Assembly (NCBI GenBank): GCA_030280995.1
Contig: JASXTE010000002.1
Span: forward strand, 14,150,683 to 14,214,682
Origin: Hemileia vastatrix
Taxonomy: Eukaryota > Basidiomycota > Pucciniomycetes > Pucciniales > Zaghouaniaceae
DNA: 64,000 nt
Reading direction: 5' to 3'
Both the position numbers and the translations under genes were made by a program. This document shows positions 35,935-46,400 of the stretch, piece by piece. Position 1 is the stretch's first letter. Every line of letters begins with the position of its first letter. The notes beneath the pieces were generated by a model that was not told the DNA's origin, searched no databases, and was given only the letters and a program-made list of their open reading frames with translations.

Positions 35935-36200
35935 TGTCAGTTATGACCTCAAATCAGCACTTTTTTCCCGTTTTTTTTCACAACCACATTTTGGCCACAA
36001 AACATCCCTTCCTTTCTTACCCCATCCCTGTCACATGTGACACACTGACCTTCCTCGCTACCTACCCATCAATCCTCGGCACACACCCCTTCCTGACATT
36101 TTCAATATTTTGACCAGGCATGTTTACATTCTTTTTTACTTATTTCTTCTACTTCTTAATCTTTTTTCTATGGGTGTCAGTTCTGACCTCAAATCAGCAC
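35935..36200 (+). repeat. Repeated terminus-like motifs inside copy A
   Basis: GGGTGTCAGTTATGACCTC at 35935 and GGGTGTCAGTTCTGACCTC at 36172 resemble the outer terminus and are each followed by 'aaatcagcactttttt' and a 'ttggccaca' phrase. The left end has therefore been duplicated twice. Copy B has the mirror arrangement near 42930 and 43170. Confidence 0.75.
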
Positions 36201-36546
36201 TTTTTTGTGATTTTTTTTTTCAAAACCACATGTTGGCCACATCATCCCTTTCTTTCCCATACCATTATGTACTCTCCAAATTTCCTCTTTGTGTACTTCA
36301 TTCACTTGGGTTGGTATTTTGGTTTGTTGCATATTCATTTTTTTTGGAATTTACAGTGAAATTTTTTTTTTTGGATGGCTCATTGGTTTTCTTTCACCAG
36401 CTCAACATGAAATCGCATATTTTCTGAAATCACATATTTTGTCAGTGATTTTTTTTTTTCATTCATCCCTCATATCCTTTTCCTATTCTTCTCCAACATC
36501 CCTCAAACAATTTGGTTTCATTCATTTTGTCATCTCATCTCTCCAG

Positions 36547-36717
36547 GTAAGTCACTTTATTCTTTTTTTTTGATTTTTTGATTACTAATTATAATTTTTT
36601 TTGTTTTTTTCTGTTTATTTTATTTTTTTTATCTAAATTTTTTTTGTAAGTGGTTATTTTGGATTTCAATGGTATAATTAACCTTTTTTTTCTCTCCCTC
36701 TTTACTTTCTTTTTTAG
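36547..36717 (+). other. Predicted intron 1 in the TET-gene transcript (copy A)
   Basis: Donor CCAG|GTAAGT and acceptor TTTTTTAG|CTCC. Both boundaries are conserved in copy B and in the relic at 11.4-11.55 kb, which supports a spliced leader or upstream exons. The encoded content of the flanking exons is not recognisable. Confidence 0.5.
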
Positions 36718-36913
36718 CTCCATCACCCTACTCTTCATCCCTCCTTGGCATGGTCATTATCCCCCCTTTCTCTTATTTCACTTTTTTTTGGCTCCATTTC
36801 ATTGAAACACATACATTGCACATTCTTTATGCAGCTCACTTACTCCATATTCAATTTCCCCACAATTCCAACATCAATCTTTCTCACTCTATTTTTCCTA
36901 CTTTTCAATCAAG

Positions 36914-37316
36914 GTAAGTTTCATCTCCTTTTTTTCATGCCTATATGATATCTCATTCCTTTTATGAAAATTTCATACTTAAATATATGTATGACTCTTA
37001 TCTGGATAACAGTGAACTTATAAAACTCCTTTTGATCTCATCTTCATTACCACTTTTCAAGTTTTTGTAAAATTTTGAAAATCAGACTCGGAATTAGGGT
37101 TAGGTTTATTCAAATCTAATGTTCTTTTTACTGAAGATTCTCCTGAAGGCTACCTTTCATTTCCCACAAACAGATTTGAATTTGATTCAGTGGTTGCTGA
37201 GATTTTGACCTTTGAAGTTGAGCCTTTTTTCCAAATTTCACTTGTCTTATTTCACATTTTTATATTGCATATTTAGAGGATAAGGATTCCGAAACTCTTA
37301 TATGATTATTATCTAG
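36914..37316 (+). other. Predicted intron 2 in the TET-gene transcript (copy A)
   Basis: Donor CAAG|GTAAGT at 36914 is conserved in all three copies, with a possible acceptor ATCTAG at 37316. It contains the ~200-bp unit present once here, twice in copy B and three times in the relic. Confidence 0.4.
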
Positions 37317-37945
37317 GCATATATTTGTTGCTCAAGAATATCACTAAAGCTCAAAAAGATGAAGATTTTTGCTTATGGGACACTCTACCTTCCTTTAACT
37401 CTTTTCTTGCTCTTCGACTCAAAAAGCACTGTAATAAAGCATTTGAAAAAAATCATGAACTTGCAACCAAATTTGGAATACCAAATTGGTGTGACTCCGA
37501 ATGGGAAGATATCAGCCACGAATATCTTTTATTTTCTAATGTTATTATCACTCATTCTGGATTTCACAATAAAATTCACACTGATACCAAGGACACCAAT
37601 TTTCTTACTTTTGGTATATTCTCATATATCAAACCGATTACTGGCCAACCAATACCATCTCCAGCTAAAATCAAATGACATGGTTTATATTTTCCAGACC
37701 ACCGGTGCATCATTGATTTTGGTTTGGGAAATGGTATCATCAAAACTATTTGGAATTCTTCTAAGGATAATCATCAAAAGACCAAAGCTCCTCCTGGTTT
37801 GGAATCCTGTCAAGATTTAACACATTTTGGTTGCTCATTTCAAATCAGTCATAAGTTGATTCAAAGAATCAATAAGGTAATGAAAGAAGGTAAAGTTAAT
37901 CGATTTAAAAAAACTTTATTTAGATCCAAAAAGTATGGGGATTAG
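37317..37945 (+). pseudogene. TET/JBP-like 2-oxoglutarate/Fe(II) dioxygenase domain (copy A)
   Basis: This frame resembles the Tet-like 2OG-Fe(II) oxygenase family of rust and mushroom genomes. Successive signatures are KNITKAQKDEDFCLWDTLPS, FGIPNWC, THSGFHNKIHTDTKDTN, GIFSYIKPITGQPIP, HGLYFPDHRCIIDF, NGIIKTIWNSSKDNHQ and LTHFGCSFQIS. Iron ligands would be His (37577-37579) and Asp (37583-37585) of H-T-D plus the distal His (37772-37774). Family members oxidise 5-methylpyrimidines in DNA. One TGA (37676-37678) splits the domain just before HGLYFP and is shared with copy B. It stops at TAG 37943. The N-terminal exons are unresolved; I infer the domain begins near 37317. Family assignment is from memory of motifs, not a search. 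Confidence 0.8.
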
Positions 37946-38038
37946 AGTTGTCATCAAAAATTGTATATTTTTTCGTAAATTTTTAATAAATATTTTTTAT
38001 GTGTCAATTTCCTCAACTAAAGTAATGGGTCCACGACC

Positions 38039-38242
38039 TTGTGTTGTATAAATGGTAATCATGATAACATTTATTTGTTTCATGGGGTTCCTCTAGCCTA
38101 TACCTGTGGAAAGTCCCAAACTTTTGTTTCTAGATTTGATCTGCATTTTGGCTTAAGGGATTGTCATTACTTTAAACTAGGGAAATTGATATATATTAGA
38201 TATTTATTTAATAATTTACGTAATTATATTAAATTTAGATGA
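38039..38242 (+). other. Conserved short open frame downstream of the TET gene (copy A)
   Basis: A 67-residue open frame beginning MCCINGNHDNIYLFHG, almost identical in copy B (40671-40874). It may be a residual exon or merely conserved because the copies are recent duplicates. A decayed equivalent appears near 13070-13130. No family is recognised. Confidence 0.35.
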
Positions 38243-38469
38243 CTTCCACCACTTACTTCAATAAAATGCAGGGGGGGGTATTGCCAAATTTTCAAATCTG
38301 ACATGTGAAATTGATGACTTAGAAAAATTTTGGTGATATCCTCCCCTTGCTTCAATAAAATGCAGGGGAGAGTATTGCCAATTTTTTAAAACAGATATAG
38401 AATGTTTTTTGACTTGTAAATATTTTGGTGAAAATTTTTGACGAGAATGTGAAAGTAATTGTTTCCACC

Positions 38470-39081
38470 TTGAGCAGGTTTCTGGCTCAAAGGAATAGCA
38501 GTACCATCAACAAAACCAATACATCCTGGGAAGCCCTCTGCTTGCATAACCTGAAATGATTCAAGTCGCTCTTCTTTTGTTGGCCAGGTGAGAAGTTGAG
38601 ATTACAAGGAGTTGATGGCAGTGATACATTGTTTGGTATAAGTGTTAACTGAACCATACCCTAAATCAAAGACATTTTCTAAACGTTTCAAAGCGGCTCC
38701 ATTACCATTTGAACCCAAATGACATAGTGTGATGGCCAATTAAATTGAAGGATGTTGTTGTTCTTTTTGAGAATTATTGTGAAATATGGGATGATCCTGA
38801 ATAAGCTCAAGCAATTTAAGGATAAATTCCTGAGAAGTCCTGAACAGCTCTCTAAAACTGGGTGTAGATAGTTTAAGAAGTGTTTGGATGGTGTACTTGG
38901 GGGTATGAAGTACTTGAGGCTTTTTGGGAAGAAGGTAACGTTTCGTGGCCATTTTTGATAAAAAGACAAAATCTTCTTCTAGATCAGAATCAGAATCGCA
39001 ATCAGAGTCCAAGAGCAGTTCAAGAGCCATGAAAGTCATTGCTTTATGTAATTTATCATGATTTGAAAGTGAGGAAGGCAT
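38470..39081 (-). pseudogene. Truncated Harbinger transposase (copy A)
   Basis: ATG at 39081 opens the N-terminal region MPSSLSNHDKLHKAM with an Asp/Ser acidic run, then the helical region (IQLAITLCHLGSNGNGAALK, KQCITAINSL). The first catalytic motif follows: GFPGCIGFVDGTAIPLSQKP, Asp codon at 38506-38508. The protein is cut by TAA replacing Gln after HPSI (copy-A-specific) and by a TAA after INSL shared with copy B. Beyond AQGGK the similarity stops, so the second Asp and final Glu of the DDE catalytic core are gone. It cannot be an active transposase. Confidence 0.85.
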
Positions 39082-39389
39082 AACTCTTATATGATATGAT
39101 ATGAAGATGTAAGTGATGTACGATGTTTTTAGTTATGAAGTGTTATGCTGCGGAGTGCTGCGTATGAATGGGATGATGCTGACAAATCAGTGAAATGGGA
39201 CTTGATGGTGAAATCAGCACTTTTGGTTGAGAAAGTGCGGATTTGAGTGAAATAAGTGACTTATTTCATTTTGAAATCCACCAGTATTGGGGCTAGTGTG
39301 TTTTGGAAATCCGCACTTATTTAAGTGCGGATTTGGTCAAATTTAAGTGCGGATTTGTAAGTGCGGATTTGCCAGAACTGACACCCCCT

Positions 39390-39522
39390 ATTAACAAAAA
39401 AGTAATACACACAAATGTAATTAAAAATTTTTATTAAGAAATAATCAGTAATTAAAATGGGAACAACCAATAAAGGTCTATATAAGTCAACCAAAATAAT
39501 AAATACCAAAAATTAATATATT
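39390..39522. other. 133-bp spacer between inverted copies A and B
   Basis: AT-rich, flanked by ATT next to each terminus (CCCCCT-ATT ... ATT-AGGGGG). It matches neither the missing half of the element 2 LTR nor any other part of the window by eye. Its origin is unknown. Confidence 0.6.
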
Positions 39523-39830
39523 AGGGGGTGTCAGTTCTGGCAAATCCGCACTTACAAATCCGCACTTAAATTTGACCAAATCCGCACTTAAATAAGTGCG
39601 GATTTCCAAAACACACTAGCCCCAATACTGGTGGATTTCAAAATGAAATAAGTCACTTATTTCACTCAAATCCGCACTTTCTCAACCAAAAGTGCTGATT
39701 TCACCATCAAGTCCCATTTCACTGATTTGTCAGCATCATCCCATTCATACGCAGCACTCCGCAGCATAACACTTCATAACTAAAAACATCGTACATCACT
39801 TACATCTTCATATCATATCATATAAGAGTT

Positions 39831-40452
39831 ATGCCTTCCTCACTTTCAAATCGTGATAAATTACATAAAGCAATGACTTTCATGGCTCTTGAACTGCTCT
39901 TGGACTCTGATTGCGATTCTGATTCTGATCTAGAAGAAGATTTTGTCTTTTTATCAAAAATGGCCACGAAACGTTACCTTCTTCCCAGAAAGCCTCAAGT
40001 ACTTCATACCCCCAAGTACACCATCCAAACACTTCTTAAACTATCTACACCCAGTTTTAGAGAGCTGTTCAGGACTTCTCAGGAATGTTTCCTTAAATTG
40101 CTTGAGCTTATTCAGGATCATCCCATATTTCACAATAATTCTCAAAAAGAACAACAACATCCTTCAATTCAATTGGCCATCACACTATGTCATTTGGGTT
40201 CAAATGGTAATGGAGCCGCTTTGAAACGTTTAGAAAATGTCTTTGATTTAGGGTATGGTTCAGTTAACACTTATACCAAACAATGTATCACTGCCATCAA
40301 CTCCTTGTAATCTCAACTTCTCACCTGGCCAACAAAAGAAGAGCGACTTGAATCATCTCAGGTTATGCAAGCAGAGGGCTTCCCAGGATGTATTGGTTTT
40401 GTTGATGGTACTGCTATTCCTTTGAGCCAGAAACCTGCTCAAGGTGGAAAAA
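39831..40452 (+). pseudogene. Truncated Harbinger transposase (copy B)
   Basis: This is the better-preserved copy. It is open from ATG 39831 through KQCITAINSL to TAA at 40308-40310, then in the same frame through GFVDGTAIPLSQKP (Asp codon 40404-40406) to GGK near 40452. The shared TAA probably replaced a Gln codon (CAA). As in copy A, everything after the first catalytic motif is missing. Two direct repeats of about 50 bp (about 40526-40577 and 40626-40676) and a C-tract occupy the break. The acidic Asp-Ser N-terminus is also found in the relic at 10843. Confidence 0.85.
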
Positions 40453-40525
40453 ATTACTTTCACATTCTCGTCAAAAATTTTCACCAAAATATTTACAAGT
40501 CAAAAAAATTCTATATCTGTTTTAA

Positions 40526-40676
40526 AAAATTGGCAATACTTTCCCCTGCATTTTATTGAAGCAAGGGGTGGATATCACCAAAAATTTTCTAAGTCATCAA
40601 TTTTACATGTCAGATTTGAAAATTTGGCAATACCCCCCCCCCTGCATTTTATTGAAGTAATTGGTGGAAGTCATCT
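40526..40676 (+). repeat. Direct repeats at the transposase truncation point (copy B)
   Basis: Two units each contain TTGGCAATAC, a C-run, TGCATTTTATTGAAG and GGTGGA, about 100 bp apart. The mirror pair in copy A is at about 38240-38390. The C-run lengths differ (4 versus 9 or more), consistent with homopolymer slippage. Confidence 0.75.
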
Positions 40677-40967
40677 AAATTTAATATAATTACATAAATT
40701 ATTAAATAAATATCTAATATATACCAATTTCCCTAGTTTAAAGTAATGACAATCCCTTAAGCCAAAATGCAGATCAAATCTAGAAACAAAAGTTTGGGAC
40801 TTTCCACAGGTATAGGCTAGAGGAACCCCATGAAACAAATAAATATTATCATGATTACCATTTATACAACACAAGGTCGTGGGCCCATTACTTTAGTTGA
40901 GGAAATTGATACATAAAAAATATTTATTAAAAATTTACGAAAAAATATAAAATTTTCGATGACAACT

Positions 40968-41590
40968 CTAATCCCCATACTTTTTGGATCTAAATAAAGT
41001 TTTTTTAAATCGATTAACTTTACCTTCTTTCATTACCTTATTGATTCTTTGAATCAACTTATGACTGATTTGAAATGAGCAACCAAAATGTGTTAAATGT
41101 TGACAGGATTCCAAACCAGGAAGAGCTTTGGTTGTTTGATGATTATCCTTAGAAGAATTCCAAATAGTTTTGATGATACCATTTCCCAAACCAAAATCAA
41201 TGATGCACCGGTGGTCTGGAAAATATAAACCATGTCATTTGATTTTAGCTGGAGATGGTATTGGTTGGCCAGTAATCGGTTTGATATATGAGAATATACC
41301 AAAAGTAAGAAAATTGGTGTCCTAGGTATCAGTGTGAATTTTATTGTGAAATCCAGAATGAGTGATAATAACATTAGAAAATAAAAGATATTCGTGGCTG
41401 ATATCTTCCCATTCGGATTCACACCAATTTGGTATTCCAAATTTGGTTGCAAGTTCATGATTTTTTTCAAATGCTTTATTACAGTGCTTTTTGAGTCGAA
41501 GAGCAAGAAAAGAGTTAAAGGAAGGTAGAGTGTCCCATAAGCAAAAATCTTCATCTTTTTGAGCTTTAGTGATATTCTTGAGCAACGAAT
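40968..41590 (-). pseudogene. TET/JBP-like dioxygenase domain (copy B)
   Basis: Same domain as 37317-37945: KNITKAQKDEDF, HNKIHTDT, GIFSYIKPITGQ, HGLYFPDHRCIIDF, DNHQTTKALPG, THFGCSFQIS. It shares the TGA before HGLYFP with copy A. It also has a private TAG in place of Lys directly after the H-T-D-T iron-ligand motif (near 41321). It is therefore disabled twice. Sharing one nonsense codon in each of two genes shows that A and B descend from an already defective copy, or that one was duplicated from the other. Confidence 0.8.
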
Positions 41591-43287
41591 ATATGCCTAT
41601 ATAATTGAAATGCCTAGATAATAATCATATAAGAGTTTTGGAATCCTTATCCTCTAAATATGCAATATAAAAATGTGAAATAAGACAAGTGAAATTTGGA
41701 AAAAAGGCTCAACTTCAAAGGTCATAATCTCAGCAACCACTGAACCTAATTCAAACCTGTTTGTGGGAAATGAAAGATATGCTTTAGTAGAATCTTCAGT
41801 TAAGGGACATGTGATTTAAATAAACCTAACCCTAATTTGTTACATAAAAAAATGAAATAAAAATTTAAATTGGGAAAAAAAAGGCTCAACTTTAACAGTC
41901 AATATCTCAGCAACCACTGAATTAAATTCAAATCTGTTTGTGGGAAATGAAAGGTAGCCTTCAGGAGAATCTTCAGTAAAAAGAACATTAGATTTGAATA
42001 AAGCTAACCCTAATTACGAGTCTGATTTTCAAAACTTTACAAAAACTTGAAAAGTGGTAATGAAGATGAGATCAAAAGGAGGTTTATAAGTTCACTGTTA
42101 TCCAGATAAGAGTCATACATATATTTAAGTATGAAATTTTCATAAAAGGAATGAGATATCATATAGGCATGAAAAAAAGGAGATGAAACTTACCTTGATT
42201 GAAAAGTAGGAAAAATAGAGTGAGAAAGATTGATGTTGGAATTGTGGGGAAATTGAATATGGAGTAAGTGAGCTGCATAAAGAATGTGCAATGTATGTGT
42301 TTCAATGAAATGGAGCCAAAAAAAAGTGAAATAAGAGAAAGGGGGGATAATGACCATGCCAAGGAGGGATGAAGAGTAGGGTGATGGAGCTAAAAAAGAA
42401 AGTAAAGAGGGAGAGAAAAAAAAGGTTAATTATACCATTGAAATCCAAAATAACCACTTACAAAAAAAATTTAGATAAAAAAAATAAAATAAACAGAAAA
42501 AAACAAAAAAAATTATAATTAGTAATCAAAAAATCAAAAAAAAAGAATAAAGTGACTTACCTGGAGAGATGAGATGACAAAATGAATGAAACCAAATTGT
42601 TTGAGGGATGTTGGAGGAGAATAGGAAAAGGATATGAGGGATGAATGAAAAAAAAAATCACTGACAAAATATGCGATTTCAGAAAATATGCGATTTCATG
42701 TTGAGCTGGTGAAAGAAAACCAATGAGCCATCCAAAAAAAAAAATTCACCGTAAATTCCAAAAAAAATGAATATGCAACAAACCAAAATACCAACCCAAG
42801 TGAATGAAGTACACAAAGAGGACATTTGGAGAGTAAAAAATGGTATGAGAAAGAAAGGGATGATGTGGTCAACATGTGGTTTTGAAAAAAAAATCACGAA
42901 AAAAGTGCTGATTTGAGGTCAGAACTGACACCCATAGAAAAAAGATTAAGAAGTAGAAGAAATAAGTAAAAAAAGAATGTAAACATGCCTGGTCAAAATA
43001 TTGAAAATGTCAGGAAGGGGTGTGTGCCGAGGATTGATGGGTAGGTAGCAAGGAAGGTCAGTGTGTCACATGTGACAGGGATGGGGTAAGAAAGGAAGGG
43101 ATGTTTTGTGGCCAAAATGTGGTTGTGAAAAAAAACGGGAAAAAAGTGCTGATTTGAGGTCATAACTGACACCCTTTTTTGAAATAAGTGACTTTTTTGC
43201 AAAATTTAAGTGCTGATTTGTAAGTGCTGATTTGGTTTGAAATCCGCACTTAAGTTAAGTGCGGATTTGCCAGAACTGACACCCCCT

Positions 43288-43431
43288 AATTAATTGATTT
43301 TTGATAAAAATTAAAAAAAAAAAATTTTGTTAAAATTCAATAAATTTTATTTTGAAATAACAATTTAAATCATTAATTTTTTTTTTGATTCTATTTTAAC
43401 AGTTTAATTGTCCAATAGTTTGGCTAGCAGC
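43288..43431 (+). other. Remnant leader of element 2
   Basis: About 140 bp of AT-rich sequence between copy B and the gag ATG. The leader repeats seen in element 1 are absent, consistent with loss of the upstream leader together with the 3' half of the 5' LTR. Confidence 0.65.
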
Positions 43432-46400
43432 ATGGATAACTTACATGTGGATGAGATTGAAGTGGATAATGACACTGAATCTGTAGGTTCTTCTAAATTA
43501 ACTTACAAAAATGATTCAGCTGACAAAAAACCTTCAGGACGTGGAAATGGCAAGAGAAGTAGAAAACCCCCCTCACCAAACACCTCTGAAAGAAGTAAAA
43601 CCTCTAATAAATCAGGACAATCAACTCAAAGGTATAAAAATAAAAAAGATACCTCTAACCCAACAAGTAAACAATCTTTCCAGTCACATCAAAGAACTGA
43701 AAGCAGAAAGCATGAAGTTCAAGGCAAGGGTAGACACACTCTGGCAGCAGATGCAAGAATTGTTAAATCCCAAACAGGCTCAAACTCCTCATTTCCCAGC
43801 CTCTCAGCCTCAGCCTCAACCTCAGCCCAATCAGGTACCCAGCTCCTTCATGCAAAATCAAAGCACTCTGCAAGTGGAACAGTGGAAATGGGACTACTTG
43901 ATGAGCCATTACCAGCAGAATGCTCAGCAACTAGCTCAACACCCTGGCCCATCCAGGACAAAAACCTACCATCCATCTCCTCAGCCCCATCCTTATCAGG
44001 GAGGCAGAAGAAAGAAGGCACAGGGGAAGTTTCCTCCCTTACCATGGTAAGTAATTTTTTTGATAAACATGTTGGCATGTATAATAACAAAGCTTCCTCA
44101 GGTAATCTTCTGGATTCTGGTGAAAGAACAGTTAAACCTTTAAAAAGACAACTTCATTTAATGAGTAGCCCCAATGATGTAATTAGAAACTTATCATTTG
44201 ATGAACCTTTACATTTGACTTCTACTTCTTTAATTAATCCTTCTCTTGCAATTAAGAATGATTCTGTTTCCCCTGAAGTTTAAACCTTAATTGAGAAAAC
44301 TTCTGAAGAAATATTGAAAGATACCCTTGATTTTAATGTTGGGAAAGACAAACATTTGAGAGATGTGTTAATCTATGAGAGTGATAGATTAAATAATTTG
44401 CACTTGCATTGTAAAGTAAGTTCTTCTGTACAGGATACAGCTTATTTTAAAATCAAAGAACCCTTGAATATTGTTCTTAGCCAGCAAAAACAAATAAGGA
44501 GTGACCATAGAGCTTTCTCAGATAAAAATATCAATCTACATAAACCTTGAGTGAATTGAAACCCCTTATTGACAAAAATTATTCATTAAAAAGTGAAATA
44601 AAAGCTCTAAAAAATGAGTTTAAAAAGCTAAAAAATGATTTCCATGCACTAAATGCCAAACACACAGTTTCTGAGGACAGAAATGTTTTGTCTCTTGAAA
44701 AAGTAAATGACTAGATGTCTGAAATTCCAAGGATAAGAAACTATGTGTCTGACCTGCAGGAAAAATTTCCAACCTTAACCATCAATAATTATGGTATAAA
44801 TGTAAGTGCTGCCCATAAGCTGCATAAAAATAAAGAAAAAGAACCTGAGCAGAGTTCCTCCTTTCTTCCTCATATTTCAGCCATTAAACAAACTGACAAT
44901 GAGTCTGTAAAATCTTTTTCTACTAGCAAAAAATCTTGTGATGGTCATGTACCAGCTGTTTCTGTAAATAATGAAATTTCTGAACACCTGGCTAAACTTC
45001 AGGAATTATTAATGATGAATAGTTCAAACCAAAAAATGGACCATTCCAGTAGTCAGAAAAATTTGCCTAAATTGGACCAATATCCTACCTTTGATGGTGA
45101 CTCTTCTTCTGATTGGCAACACTTTATCCAAAGAATTGATAATTTAAAGAGATCTTATAAACTACCTGATGAGGAAATTGTTTCTAAGCTAATCTCTTTA
45201 TTTTCTAATGTAGCCTTGATGTGGTATGAATCTGTCCTTTTAGATAACTATCATTATACATGGAATGATTTGAAATCCTTGATTTAGAATCAGTTTGGTG
45301 GCTCAAAATTCATGTTAGCTCAGCAAAGACTGTATGAGAATACTAGATATGTATCCTCCTCTGTTGAAAAACCCATTGTTTTTCTTATGAAAGTAACAAA
45401 AATCCTGAGAGCAATTGATCCAAAGATGGATTATGATATTTGGAGAGATAAAATCTTGTATAAATTACCAAATTCTCTTAGAGATTTAATTTTAGCTAGA
45501 ACTGAGCATGTAAGGGAAAATTCTTCTTTCATTAATATCTGTAATGAGGTGCTACTCAACCAGAAATATGAACCAAAGAATTACCTTGGTAAATCTTATC
45601 ATGATCAAAATAAACCCTCTACAAAGCCCCCAGAAAAATCTGGTAAACCCTCTGCACCAGTTGCACCTAAAAAATATGCAACAAATACTTGTTATAAATG
45701 TAACAAACCAGGGAAAAAGGTTCATGTTTGTGACAAGAAAATTCTTCTTGTTGAACAAAATGAAGACACTGATGAAGCTGAAATTGATGTCAATAATTCT
45801 TCTAGTGACTGTGAAAGTAATATCTCCTATGGAAATGACTCTGTTAAAGATGTTTTGATGTTAGAACAGGATGTCCATTATTTAGATAATATATCTGAAG
45901 AATCTGTATTGGATTTATCTTCAGTGGAAAATGCTGAAATAATTAAAGATATTACTAACAATTCTATAGCCATATCCCCTTTGAAAGCACCTGTTATCAT
46001 TAATGGTAAAAATGTTGATGTAGCTCTTGACTCTGGTGCTGGAGGAAGTGTAGTTTCTGAAAAAGCTTTAGCTTCAGTAGATAAGGATTATTTGAGTAAA
46101 TTATTACCTATAACTTCTGAAAAATGGAGAGAGTATGGTTCTACCTTAATTCCTATTGGCAAATACAAAACCTCTGTATTCTTCAAATATAATGGTGGTT
46201 TTGTCAGAGCTATTAGTGAATTTGTTGTCATGAAAAATGATAATTTAAGCAATTGGTTTATTATGGGTAATGATATTTTAACCATTTTTGGTGTGAAATT
46301 GGACGCAGCAAACAATTGATTTACCTTAGGATTGAATGGCAAAAGGAAATTCAAAATTTCCTCCTCTAGAAAACCTTCTGGGCATCTGTTAAAGTCTTGT

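Larger units (their letters stand above)
35819..39389 (+). mobile_element. Copy A: PIF/Harbinger-type transposon carrying a TET/JBP-like gene
   Basis: The terminal inverted repeats read AGGGGGTGTCAGTTCTGG at the left and their complement at the right. Subterminal regions repeat the 12-mer AAGTGCGGATTT in both orientations, including a hairpin of AAATCCGCACTTA with its complement. Inside, a TET-like gene reads rightward and a Harbinger transposase gene reads leftward (tail to tail). The flanks are ATT on both sides, which could be a 3-bp target duplication, but the A/T-rich context makes this weak. It is an inverted, closely similar duplicate of copy B. Both genes are disabled. Confidence 0.85.
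39523..43287 (-). mobile_element. Copy B: inverted duplicate of the Harbinger-TET transposon
   Basis: It has the same termini and gene layout as copy A in the opposite orientation. It is longer mainly because of an extra ~160-200-bp intronic unit. Outer flanks of the A-spacer-B block are AATT on both sides (35815-35818 and 43288-43291), but B's own flanks (ATT left, AAT right) do not form a direct repeat. Confidence 0.85.

Noticed and set aside
35816..43291. Clean TWA target duplications for copies A and B
   Set aside because: A has ATT/ATT, B has ATT/AAT and the whole block AATT/AATT; in such AT-rich flanks none is convincing.
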